From Acidimicrobiia bacterium (GTDB lineage Bacteria; Actinomycetota; Acidimicrobiia; IMCC26256; PALSA-610), in the NCBI GenBank assembly GCA_026002935.1, contig BPGH01000001.1:2281965-2345964 (forward strand): 64,000 nucleotides of DNA, read 5' to 3'. The position numbers and the translations under genes were made by a program. Below the pieces are notes generated by a model. It was not told the origin of the DNA. It ran no database searches and saw only the letters and a program-made list of their open reading frames with translations. Positions within the stretch are counted from its first letter, which is position 1. Each line of letters begins with the position of its first letter. Positions 41,891 to 50,065 of this stretch are shown in pieces.

Positions 41891-43474
41891 ATGGAATTCA
41901 ACCTCGCCGACCTGTTCGAGCGCGTCGCCGACACGGTCCCCGACCGGCTCGCGCTCGTCGCGGGCGACCGCCGCCTGACCTACCGGGAGCTCGACGACCG
42001 CGCGACCGCGTTCGCGCGCCATCTCGTCGACGTCGGGGTACGGCCGGGCTCGCACGTCGGCATCTACTCGTACAACCGGGCCGAATGGGTCGAGGCGATG
42101 CTCGGCTGCTACAAGGCCCGGGCGGTCCCGGTGAACGTGAACTACCGGTACGTCGCCGACGAGCTCCGCTACCTGTTCGACAACGCGGACCTGGTGGCGC
42201 TCGTGTTCGAACGCCGCTTCGCCCCGAAGGTCGCGGCCGTGGCGCCCGCGCTGGCGCGCCTCGAGCACCTCGTCGTCGTGGAGGACGGGAGCGGCGAGGA
42301 GCTCGGGGCGCTTCCCGCCGTCGACTACGAGCACGCGATCCACGCCGGCCGCGGGCCGCGCGACGGGCTGCCGGCACGTTCCCCCGACGACCTGTACATC
42401 CTCTACACGGGCGGCACGACGGGGCTGCCGAAGGGTGTCATGTGGCGCCAGGAGGACATCTTCTTCGCCGCGCTCGGCGGCGGGAACTACGGCGGCCCGC
42501 CGATCGAGACCCCGGAGGCGATCGTCGAACACGTCTCGGAGACGCCCGGCATCACGCTCGCCATGGCCCCGCTCATGCACGGCCAGGCGCAGTGGACGAC
42601 GCTGATCGGCATGTTCGCCGGCAACACCGTCGTGCTGAACACGCAGCACTCCCTCGACGCGGCCGAGCTGTGGGACCTCGTCGAGCGGGAGGGTGCGCAG
42701 GTCGTGAGCCTCGTCGGCGACGCGATGGCACGGCCGATGGTCGACGCCCTCGCCGCGCGCGACCACGTCCCGCCGTCACTCTTCGCGATCGTCTCCGGCG
42801 GCGCGATCCTCTCGCCGACGATCAAGGAGCAGATCGCGCAGGTCGCGCCGCACGTCATGGTGCTCGACGCGTTCGGCGCCTCCGAGACCGGCGCGCAGGG
42901 CGCGGTCGACGTGACCGAGAAGGGCCCGCGCTTCCGCATGAACGACGCCACGACGGTCATCACCGACGACGGCCGGGTCGCGCCGCCCGGGGAGGTCGGC
43001 CTGCTCGCGCGCCGCGGCCACGTCCCGATCGGCTACTACAAGGACCCGGAGAAGACGGCCGCGACGTTCGTCGAGATCGACGGCGTCCGCTGGGCCGTGC
43101 CCGGCGACCGGGCCGTGATCGAGGAGGACGGCACGATCACCGTGCTCGGGCGCGGCTCCCAGTGCATCAACACCGGCGGCGAGAAGGTCTTCCCCGAGGA
43201 GGTCGAGGCCGTCCTCAAGAGCCACCCCGACGTGTTCGACGCGGTCGTCGTCGGCGTGCCCGACGAGCGCTGGGGCGAGGCGGTGACCGCGGTCGTCGCC
43301 CCCCGGGAGGGCCGTGCACCCACGCTCGAGGACCTGCGCGAGCACGCGAGCACCGCGCTCGCCCGCTACAAGGTCCCGCGCCACCTCGTGGTGGTCGACC
43401 AGGTGGAGCGCAGCCCGTCGGGCAAGCCCGACTACCGCTGGGCCCGGCAGGTCGCGACCGAGCGCGTGCCGTAG
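41891..43474 (+). CDS. Acyl-CoA synthetase (AMP-dependent ligase)
   Basis: A 527-residue ANL-superfamily enzyme. P-loop YTGGTTGLPKG, the GASETG motif, RGHVPIGYYKDPEKTA, the GRGSQCINTGGEKVFPEEVE hinge and the terminal lysine in SPSGKPDYRW are all present. It activates a carboxylic acid as the adenylate and passes it to CoA; substrate unknown (FadD-like). The ATG at 41891 is favoured over a GTG at 41882 by the leaderless box at 41878-41883, which overlaps that GTG. Confidence 0.92.
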   Translation: MEFNLADLFERVADTVPDRLALVAGDRRLTYRELDDRATAFARHLVDVGVRPGSHVGIYSYNRAEWVEAMLGCYKARAVPVNVNYRYVADELRYLFDNADLVALVFERRFAPKVAAVAPALARLEHLVVVEDGSGEELGALPAVDYEHAIHAGRGPRDGLPARSPDDLYILYTGGTTGLPKGVMWRQEDIFFAALGGGNYGGPPIETPEAIVEHVSETPGITLAMAPLMHGQAQWTTLIGMFAGNTVVLNTQHSLDAAELWDLVEREGAQVVSLVGDAMARPMVDALAARDHVPPSLFAIVSGGAILSPTIKEQIAQVAPHVMVLDAFGASETGAQGAVDVTEKGPRFRMNDATTVITDDGRVAPPGEVGLLARRGHVPIGYYKDPEKTAATFVEIDGVRWAVPGDRAVIEEDGTITVLGRGSQCINTGGEKVFPEEVEAVLKSHPDVFDAVVVGVPDERWGEAVTAVVAPREGRAPTLEDLREHASTALARYKVPRHLVVVDQVERSPSGKPDYRWARQVATERVP

Positions 43475-43479
43475 CGGCG

Positions 43480-44229
43480 TCAGAGCAGGCCGGCGTACGC
43501 GCCGCCGTCGACCGGCGTCGCGGTCCCGGTCACGAACGACGCGTGCTCGGAGCACAGGAACGCGGCGACGCTCCCGAAGTCGGCCGGGTCGCCGAGCCGC
43601 CCCGCCGGGACCGAGCCCGCCAGTTCGGCGAGGGCGTCCGGTTCGTAGAGGCCGGCGAGCCGTTCGGTCTCGTGGAAGCCGGGGAGCAGCGAGTTGACCG
43701 TGACGCCGTCCGCGGCGACCTCGCGGGCGAGCGTCTTGAGGAACCCGGTGAGCCCGGCGCGCGCCGTGTTCGACAGGATCAGGTTGGGGATCGGCTGGCG
43801 CACCGCCACCGAGGTGATCGCGAGCACCCTCCCCCACCGCTGGGCCCGCATGGCGGGCACGGCCGCGTAGCACATGGCGATCGCGGAGCGGCAGTTGAGC
43901 TCGAACGCGTCGAGGTACTGCTCGACGGTCGTCGTCGCGAACGTGCCCGCCGGCGGCCCGCCCGCGTTGGCCACCAGGATGTCCACCCCGCCGAGGGCGT
44001 CGCGTGCGGCGGCGACGAACGCGGCGGCACCGTCGGGCGTCGAGACGTCCGCGACGAGCGGCACACAGCCGCCGCCGATGCGGGCCGCCGCCGCCTCGAC
44101 CGCGTCGCGCCGCCGGCCGCAGATCGCGACCTGCACCCCCTCGCGCGCGAGCGCCTGCGCGACCCCGTACCCGAGGCCCTGCGACGCGGCGGCGACGGCC
44201 GCCCGCCGCCCTGCGATGCCCAGGTCCAT
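43480..44229 (-). CDS. SDR oxidoreductase lacking the catalytic Tyr-Lys pair
   Basis: A 249-residue short-chain dehydrogenase fold: N-terminal AVAAASQGLGYG, VANAGG, and C-terminal VTGTATPVDGG. In the active-site helix the usual YxxxK is replaced: after the catalytic-type Ser (ITS) the sequence RQPIPNLILSNTARAG puts Ser where Tyr and Arg where Lys should be. This variant is found in a known SDR subgroup and suggests altered chemistry or a non-enzymatic role. A GGGAGG ribosome-binding site precedes the ATG. It ends the minus-strand MoxR/VWA/XdhC group. Confidence 0.87.
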   Translation of the reverse strand: MDLGIAGRRAAVAAASQGLGYGVAQALAREGVQVAICGRRRDAVEAAAARIGGGCVPLVADVSTPDGAAAFVAAARDALGGVDILVANAGGPPAGTFATTTVEQYLDAFELNCRSAIAMCYAAVPAMRAQRWGRVLAITSVAVRQPIPNLILSNTARAGLTGFLKTLAREVAADGVTVNSLLPGFHETERLAGLYEPDALAELAGSVPAGRLGDPADFGSVAAFLCSEHASFVTGTATPVDGGAYAGLL

Positions 44230-44259
44230 GCCCTGCCTCCCGTCGCGTGCCGCCGGTGG

Positions 44260-45042
44260 TCAGTGGATCGGGCCCGCCGTGTCGCGCAGGGGACGTCCCT
44301 GGCGGCCGGTGCGGGCCGCGACGATCTCGGCGCAGATCGAGATCGCGGTCTCCTCCGGCGTGCGCGCCCCGATGTCGAGGCCGATCGGGGACCGGACGCG
44401 CGCCAGGTCCTCGTCGGTGAGGCCCGCGTCGCGCAGCCGGGCCAGGCGGCCCTCGTGCGTGCGGCGCGAACCCATCGCCCCGATGTAGCCGACCCCCGTC
44501 CGCACCGCCGCGGCGATGGCCGGGACGTCGAACTTGTGGTCGTGGGTGAGCACGCACACGGCGTCGCGCGGGCCCAGCTCGTCGCCGACCTTCGCGAGGT
44601 GGCGGTCGGGCCAGTCGTTCACGACCTCGTCGGCCAGCGGGAACCGCTGCACGGTCGCGAACACCGCCCGGGCGTCGCAGACCGTGACCCGGTAGCCCAG
44701 CACCTTGGCGACCCGCACGAGCGCCCCCGTGAAGTCGACCGCCCCGAAGACGATCATGCGCGGCGGCGGCGCGAAGGACTCGATGAAGACGTGTACGGCG
44801 TCCTCCCGTGCCTCGCCGTGCGCGCCGTAGTGGCGGGTCGAGGTGAGGCCCGCCTCCAGCTCGGCGAGCGTGTCACGGGCGACGACCCGGTCGAGGTCGG
44901 GGTCCCCGAGCGTGCCGAGCGGCTCCTCGCCCGGCCGCACCAGCAGCTTCGCGCCCACGTGCGGCCCGGCGATCACCGTCGCGAGCGCGACGGGGCGCCC
45001 GGCGCGCAGCAGGTCGCGCAGCTCCTCGTAGACCGTCCCCAC
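44260..45042 (-). CDS. XdhC-family molybdenum-enzyme maturation factor (with Rossmann domain)
   Basis: A 260-residue protein. The N-terminal ~95 residues are a diverged XdhC/CoxI domain; the rest is the XdhC Rossmann domain (RMIVFGAVDFTGALVRVAKVLGY, TVCDARAVFATVQRFP, AMGSRRTHEGR, IGLDIGARTPEETAISICAEI). XdhC proteins bind the molybdenum cofactor and help insert it, with its sulfur, into xanthine- or CO-dehydrogenase-type enzymes. It starts seven bases after the stop of the small CoxI-domain gene. Confidence 0.88.
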   Translation of the reverse strand: MGTVYEELRDLLRAGRPVALATVIAGPHVGAKLLVRPGEEPLGTLGDPDLDRVVARDTLAELEAGLTSTRHYGAHGEAREDAVHVFIESFAPPPRMIVFGAVDFTGALVRVAKVLGYRVTVCDARAVFATVQRFPLADEVVNDWPDRHLAKVGDELGPRDAVCVLTHDHKFDVPAIAAAVRTGVGYIGAMGSRRTHEGRLARLRDAGLTDEDLARVRSPIGLDIGARTPEETAISICAEIVAARTGRQGRPLRDTAGPIH

Positions 45043-45048
45043 CGCCGC

Positions 45049-45366
45049 CTACCAGTCGAGCGGTTCGACGAACACGTGGATCGTGCCGCCGCAGGTGAGC
45101 CCCACGGCGAAGGCCTCGTCGTCGGAGTACCCGAACGAGACCACACCCCGCTCGCGCTCCCCCGCCAGCACCTCCAGGGCCGCCTCGACGACGGCACCCT
45201 CGACGCAGCCGCCCGACACGGAGCCCGCCACCTCGCCGGTGTCGCTCACGGCCATGGCCGCGCCGGGGTCACGCGGGCTCGACCCCTCGGTCCCGACGAC
45301 GCGGGCGACCGCGACGCGCCGGCCCGCGGCCCGCCATCGCTCGATGTCGTCGAGCACGTCCCTCAT
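45049..45366 (-). CDS. Stand-alone XdhC/CoxI-domain protein
   Basis: A 105-residue protein consisting only of the N-terminal XdhC/CoxI domain (ARVVGTEGSSPRDPGAAMAV, GSVSGGCVEGAVVEAA, VGLTCGGTIHVFVE). The GGC and CGG cysteines are the conserved ones of the family. It overlaps the VWA gene by four bases (ATGA) and precedes the Rossmann-type XdhC gene. Split pairs of this kind are normal in actinobacterial cox/xdh accessory operons. Confidence 0.87.
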   Translation of the reverse strand: MRDVLDDIERWRAAGRRVAVARVVGTEGSSPRDPGAAMAVSDTGEVAGSVSGGCVEGAVVEAALEVLAGERERGVVSFGYSDDEAFAVGLTCGGTIHVFVEPLDW

Positions 45367-46478
45367 CGACCGATCACCTCCGCGAGCTCCTCCAGCGCGG
45401 CGAACGAGTGCCCCTCCACGAACTCGTCGACGTACGGCAGCGCCGCCGCCATCCCCTGCGCGAGCGGTGCGTAGCCGGGGGTCGCCTTCAGCGGGTTGAC
45501 CCACACGACCCGGTGCGCGACGCGTGCCAGGCGCGCCATCTGCTCCGCCAGGAGCGCCGGGTCGCCGCGGTCCCAGCCGTCGGAGAGCACGACGACCACC
45601 GCGCCCCGCGCCGTGCCCCGCACGCCCCACTCGTCGTTGAACTCGCGCAGCACCGCGCCGAGGCGCGTCCCGCCCGACCAGTCGAGCACCCGCCGGGCGG
45701 CGTCGCGCAGGGCCGCGTCCGGGTCGCGCGACCGCAGTTCGCGGGTGATGCGCGTGAGGCGCGTCCCCAGGGCGAAGGCCTCGACGCGGGCCCGGCTGGT
45801 CACGGCGGCGTGCAGGAACCGGACGAACGCGCGCGCGTACGGCTCCATCGACCCGCTGACGTCGAGCAGCAGCACCAGCCGGCGCCGCTGCGGCGCGGGC
45901 GCCAGGTAGCGGCGCGCGATCGGCTCACCCCCGGCCCGCAGCGCGCACCGCACCGTGCGGCGGACGTCGGGGCTCGCGGTCCGGCGGCGGGAGGCGCGCC
46001 GCCGGCGCGACGGACGGGTCGCGCCCGCGAACCGCAGGTCGGCCATCAGCGCGCGCGCCTCGGCGAACTCGGCCGGGGTGTAGGACGCGAAGTCGCGGTG
46101 GCGCAGCACCTCGCGGGGGCTCCACCGGACGGTGACGACCGGGACCTCGGGCCCGTCCGCGGCCTCGTCGTCGGCGGGTCCGTCGCCGTCGTCGAACGCG
46201 AGGGCCAGCTCGACCGCCGCCGGCCCGGGGCGCTCGCCGGGGCCGGGGGCCCCGCCCGCCCAGAACGCCTCGAAGGCCGCGTCGTAGGTCGCGACCGCCT
46301 CGGGCCGCTTCACCAGTGTCGCCCGCCCGGCCCAGTACACGTCGTCGCGGCGGGCGAGGCCGACGCACGCCAGCGCGCGGGCGAGGTCGAGCGTCGCGCC
46401 CACCGGGACGTCGAGGCCCGCCGCGCGCAGCACGCGCGCGAACGCGACGGCGATCCGGTCGGCGGCGGGCTCAGGCAC
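45363..46478 (-). CDS. VWA-domain protein, CoxE-like
   Basis: A 371-residue protein with an N-terminal helical domain, an Arg-rich central region (RPSRRRRASRRRTASPDVRR) and a C-terminal von Willebrand A domain with the metal-ion site DVSGSM. CoxE-type proteins work with a MoxR ATPase (CoxD) to mature the active site of aerobic CO dehydrogenase. It overlaps moxR by eight bases and the CoxI gene by four. The GTG at 46478 is chosen from this overlap and the start of similarity. Confidence 0.88.
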   Translation of the reverse strand: MPEPAADRIAVAFARVLRAAGLDVPVGATLDLARALACVGLARRDDVYWAGRATLVKRPEAVATYDAAFEAFWAGGAPGPGERPGPAAVELALAFDDGDGPADDEAADGPEVPVVTVRWSPREVLRHRDFASYTPAEFAEARALMADLRFAGATRPSRRRRASRRRTASPDVRRTVRCALRAGGEPIARRYLAPAPQRRRLVLLLDVSGSMEPYARAFVRFLHAAVTSRARVEAFALGTRLTRITRELRSRDPDAALRDAARRVLDWSGGTRLGAVLREFNDEWGVRGTARGAVVVVLSDGWDRGDPALLAEQMARLARVAHRVVWVNPLKATPGYAPLAQGMAAALPYVDEFVEGHSFAALEELAEVIGR

Positions 46479-47370
46479 TGCGCGCCACCGCCGCCTCCAC
46501 GAGCGCGCCGACGCCGTGTGCCCGCACGCGCTCCTGGTCCTCCCGGTACTTGAGGATCGTGCCGAGCGTGACGTCGACCGTCTTCTCGTCGAGCCGGGCC
46601 GTACCCAGCGTCGCGAGCGCCTGCGCCCAGTCGATCGTCTCGGCCACGCCCGGCGGCTTGTACAGCTCGAGCCGGCGCAGCGCCTCCACCGCGGCGGCCA
46701 CGTCGCGGGCGAGCGCGTCGGGCACCCCGGGTGCGCGTACCCGCAGGATCGCCAGCTCGCGCTCGAAGTCGGGGTGCGGGATCCAGTGGTAGAGGCACCG
46801 GCGCTTGAGCGCGTCGTGCACGTCACGCGTCCGGTTCGAGGTGAGCACGACGATCGGGGGCACCTCGGCCCGCACGACGCCGAGCTCCGGCACCGAGACC
46901 GCCCAGTCGGAGAGGATCTCGAGCAGGAACGCCTCGAACTCGTCGTCGGCGCGGTCGATCTCGTCGACGAGCAGCACCGGGGGGACGTCCCCCTCGTGCG
47001 CCACGGCGGCGAGCAGCGGGCGCTTGACGAGGAAGCGGTCGGAGTAGAGCTCGTCCTCGACCACCTCGCCGCCACCGGCCTCGACCGCCCGGAGGTGCAG
47101 CAACTGGCGCGAGTAGTCCCATTCGTACACGGCCTGCGCGGCGTCGATGCCCTCGTAGCACTGGAGCCGCAGCAGCTCGCCGCCGGTCCAGCGCGCGAGG
47201 ACCTTGGCCACCTCGGTCTTGCCGACCCCCGCCTCGCCCTCGAGCAGCAGCGGCCGCTCCAGGGCCAGGGCCAGGAAGATCGAGGTGGCGAGCCCCTCGT
47301 CGGCCAGGTAGTCGTGGGCGGCGAGGCCGCGGCGCACGTCGTCGACGGTCCGGGGAGCGGTGCGCACCAC
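46471..47370 (-). CDS. MoxR-family AAA+ ATPase, CoxD-like
   Basis: A 299-residue AAA+ ATPase: Walker A EGEAGVGKTE, Walker B LLVDEIDRAD, sensor 1 VLTSNRTRDVHDALKRRC (with the arginine finger) and a C-terminal lid. MoxR proteins act as chaperones with VWA partners. A TACCCT box (47382-47377) lies six bases before the GTG at 47370; a second GTG follows directly. It heads the minus-strand group moxR - VWA - coxI - xdhC. Confidence 0.9.
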   Translation of the reverse strand: MVRTAPRTVDDVRRGLAAHDYLADEGLATSIFLALALERPLLLEGEAGVGKTEVAKVLARWTGGELLRLQCYEGIDAAQAVYEWDYSRQLLHLRAVEAGGGEVVEDELYSDRFLVKRPLLAAVAHEGDVPPVLLVDEIDRADDEFEAFLLEILSDWAVSVPELGVVRAEVPPIVVLTSNRTRDVHDALKRRCLYHWIPHPDFERELAILRVRAPGVPDALARDVAAAVEALRRLELYKPPGVAETIDWAQALATLGTARLDEKTVDVTLGTILKYREDQERVRAHGVGALVEAAVARSA

Positions 47371-47376
47371 GTCGCC

Positions 47377-47400
47377 AGGGTAACCCGCACGCCGTAGTGT
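47377..47400. promoter_or_regulatory. Two facing leaderless -10 boxes in a 37-bp divergent region
   Basis: TACCCT on the minus strand (47382-47377, six bases from moxR) and TAGTGT on the plus strand (47395-47400, seven bases from the amidohydrolase ATG) share one short intergenic space. This is the same design as at 41860-41890. Confidence 0.55.
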
Positions 47401-47407
47401 TCCGCCC

Positions 47408-49093
47408 ATGACCCACGACGTCGTCGTGCGCGGCGGGACGGTCGTCGACGGCACCGGCGCCCCGCCGCGGCGCGCCGACGTCGCGATCGACGGGGACCGG
47501 GTCGTCGCGGTCGGCGACCTCGACGCCGGCGGGCGGCGCGAGATCGACGCGTCCGGCGCGTACGTGACGCCGGGCTTCGTCGACGTGCACACGCACCTCG
47601 ACGCGCAGCTCGCCTGGGACCCCGACGCCACCTCGTCGTGCTGGCACGGCGTCACCTCCGTCGTGCTCGGCAACTGCGGCGTCGCCTTCGCCCCCGTGCG
47701 GCCCGGCCAGGAGGCGTGGCTCGCGGAGCTCATGGAGTCGGTGGAGGACGTCCCCGCCGCGTCGATCCTCGCCGGCCTGCGGTTCGGCTGGGAGACCTAC
47801 GGCGAGTACCTCGCCGCGGTCGACGACATGCCCAAGGGCGTCAACGTGGGCGGCATGGTCGGCCACTGCGCGCTGCGCCACTACGTGATGGGCGAGCGCG
47901 CCCTCGACGACGACCCCGCGACCCCCGACGAGATCGCCGCGATGTGCGCCCTCGTGGACGAGGCGATGGAGGCGGGGGCGCTGGGGTTCTCGACGTCGCG
48001 TACGTTGCTGCACCGCGTGCCCGACGGCCGCCCGGTGCCGGGCACCTGGGCGCGGGAGGACGAGCTCCTCGCGATCGCGGGCGTGCTCGGCGCGCACGGC
48101 AAGGGGGTCTACGAGGTGGCGCCCCGGTTCGAGCGCCCCGGGGAGCACCACGAGGGCACCCGCGCCGAGGTGCACTGGATGGCCGAGGTGAACCGCCGCA
48201 CCGGCCGGCCCGTCACCTTCGGGCTCGCCCAGAGCGACGCCGGGCCGGACCTCTACCGCGTCGTGCTCGGCCTCGTGGACGAGGAGGCCCGCGCCGGGGC
48301 CGAGCTGCGGCCCCAGACCACCGCGCGCGGGATCGGCCTGCTCTTCGGGCTGCACCACCGGACCTTCTTCGACGCCGCGCCCGGGTGGCGGGCGCTGCGC
48401 GACCTGCCGCTCGAGGAGCGCCTCGCCGCGCTCGACGACGGCGAGCGCCGCGGCGCGCTGGTGCGCGAGGCCGAGGCCCACACCCCGCCGCTGCCGTGGG
48501 ACGGCGTGTACGTGCTCACCGACGGCGACGTCGACTACTCGGAGGACCGCACGCGCTCGCTCGGGGCGATCGCCGCGCGCGCGGGCGAGTCGGTGGCGGC
48601 GGCGTTCGTCCGCATCGCACGCGCCACCCGGGGCCGGGCGGTGTTCAGCTTCCCGTTCCTCAACCAGCGGATGGCCGCCGTCGAGGAGATGCTCGGCCAC
48701 CCGCGGATCCTCGTCGGCCTCGGCGACTCCGGCGCGCACGTCGGGATGATCATGGACGCGTCGCTGCCGACGTGGTTCCTCCTCCACTGGGTGCGCGACC
48801 GCGGCCGCTTCACGGTCGCGGACGGGATCCGGCGGCTGACCTCCGACCCGGCGGCGCTGTTCGGGCTGCGGGGCCGGGGGATCCTGGCGCCGGGTGCGTT
48901 CGCCGACGTGAACGTGGTCGACCTCGACGCGCTGGCGCTCCCGGTCCCGGAGTACGTGACCGACTTCCCCGGCGGCGCCGGGCGTTACGTGCAGCGATCG
49001 TCCGGCTACCGTTGCACCCTGGTGAACGGCCAGGTCTTCGTCGCCGACGGCGTGCCCACCGGCGCCCGCGCCGGGGTGACACTGCGGCCATGA
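47408..49093 (+). CDS. Amidohydrolase, N-acyl-D-amino-acid deacylase type
   Basis: A 561-residue metal-dependent hydrolase of the D-aminoacylase branch. It has the beta-barrel N-terminus (VVRGGTVVDGTGAPPRRADV), FVDVHTHLDAQLAWDP metal ligands, the GNCGVAFAP segment and the late GDSGAHVGMIMD. It should hydrolyse N-acyl or ureido bonds of small molecules; the substrate is unknown. A leaderless -10 box precedes the ATG, and the stop overlaps the next gene (ATGA). Confidence 0.9.
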   Translation: MTHDVVVRGGTVVDGTGAPPRRADVAIDGDRVVAVGDLDAGGRREIDASGAYVTPGFVDVHTHLDAQLAWDPDATSSCWHGVTSVVLGNCGVAFAPVRPGQEAWLAELMESVEDVPAASILAGLRFGWETYGEYLAAVDDMPKGVNVGGMVGHCALRHYVMGERALDDDPATPDEIAAMCALVDEAMEAGALGFSTSRTLLHRVPDGRPVPGTWAREDELLAIAGVLGAHGKGVYEVAPRFERPGEHHEGTRAEVHWMAEVNRRTGRPVTFGLAQSDAGPDLYRVVLGLVDEEARAGAELRPQTTARGIGLLFGLHHRTFFDAAPGWRALRDLPLEERLAALDDGERRGALVREAEAHTPPLPWDGVYVLTDGDVDYSEDRTRSLGAIAARAGESVAAAFVRIARATRGRAVFSFPFLNQRMAAVEEMLGHPRILVGLGDSGAHVGMIMDASLPTWFLLHWVRDRGRFTVADGIRRLTSDPAALFGLRGRGILAPGAFADVNVVDLDALALPVPEYVTDFPGGAGRYVQRSSGYRCTLVNGQVFVADGVPTGARAGVTLRP

Positions 49094-49947
49094 CCCTCCT
49101 CGCGGACCCCGGGGTCGCCGTCGCGCACCGGCTGACCGACGCCGAGCGCGCGGCGTTCGAGCGGGACGGCTTCCTCCTGCTGCGCCAGGTCCTCGACCCC
49201 GAACGCCGTTCCGCCCTGCTGCGCGCCGCCGAGCGGCTCGACGCCGAGTACCGCGCGGAGCCGGGCGTCACGCCGCACCACGTGTGCAACCGCCACGACC
49301 TGATCGAGGCGGACGACGCCTTCCTCGACCTCGTCGACCTCCCGACGGTCTTCCCGAAGGTCTTCGGGATCCTCGGCTGGAACATCCAGCTCTTCCACAC
49401 CCAGCTCGTCGTGACACCCCCGGCGCCGGCGGGCGCCCCCGCCGGCGGCTACGGGTGGCACCAGGACAACAACCGGATGAACCTCGACTTCGAGACGCCG
49501 CCCCCCCACCCGAGGGTGTCGGTGAAGGTCGGCTACTTCCTCACCGACCTCCCGCGGCCCGGCATGGGCAACCTGTGCGTCGTGCCGGGCAGCCACCGCC
49601 TGGGCCGGCCCGACGTCCCGCTCGGGGAACAGCCCCCCGGCGCGACCGAGGTCACCGCCGCGGCCGGCGACGCGATCCTGTTCGACCGCCGGATCTGGCA
49701 CGCCGCGAGCACCAACACCTCCGACACGACGCGCGTGTTCCTGACGTACGGGTACTCCTACCGGTGGCTGCGGCCCAAGTCGCGCATGCAGCACGACGCG
49801 CTCTTCGCGCGCTGCGACCCGGTGCGCCGCCAGCTCCTCGGCGCGGCCCCGACCGGCGCGAACGGCTACTTCGACCCGGCCGACGAGGACGTACCGTTGC
49901 GCGGCTGGATCCGGGCCCACCTCGGCGACGGCGCCGTCACCCCCTGA
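49090..49947 (+). CDS. Phytanoyl-CoA dioxygenase (PhyH) family protein
   Basis: A 285-residue Fe(II)/2-oxoglutarate oxygenase. FERDGFLLLRQVLD opens the domain; the iron ligands are His-x-Asp in WHQDNN and His in IWHAAS; VPGSHRLG is the usual loop. Such enzymes hydroxylate small molecules in secondary metabolism or degradation. It is translationally coupled to the amidohydrolase, suggesting that the two act on the same compound. Confidence 0.9.
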   Translation: MTLLADPGVAVAHRLTDAERAAFERDGFLLLRQVLDPERRSALLRAAERLDAEYRAEPGVTPHHVCNRHDLIEADDAFLDLVDLPTVFPKVFGILGWNIQLFHTQLVVTPPAPAGAPAGGYGWHQDNNRMNLDFETPPPHPRVSVKVGYFLTDLPRPGMGNLCVVPGSHRLGRPDVPLGEQPPGATEVTAAAGDAILFDRRIWHAASTNTSDTTRVFLTYGYSYRWLRPKSRMQHDALFARCDPVRRQLLGAAPTGANGYFDPADEDVPLRGWIRAHLGDGAVTP

Positions 49948-49963
49948 CCGGGGCGGCGCCCGC

Positions 49964-49985
49964 CCCGCCCCGCCGGCGGGGCGGG
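49964..49985 (+). terminator. Perfect 22-bp palindrome after phyH
   Basis: CCCCGCCCCGCC-type arms of 11 bp meet without a spacer 17 bases after the phyH stop. It can fold as a 9-bp stem with a CCGG tetraloop. No T-run. Confidence 0.5.
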
Positions 49986-50065
49986 AGCACGAGATCCCCG
50001 AGCCGAGCCGCGATAATCGGGACCGGTCCCCCACCCCGAAGGGCCGAGGAACCTCGAGACACCCC

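Noticed and set aside
44260-45366. XdhC broken into two pieces by a frameshift
   Set aside because: Each piece has its own start and stop, the larger one carries its own diverged CoxI domain, and split XdhC pairs are normal in these operons.
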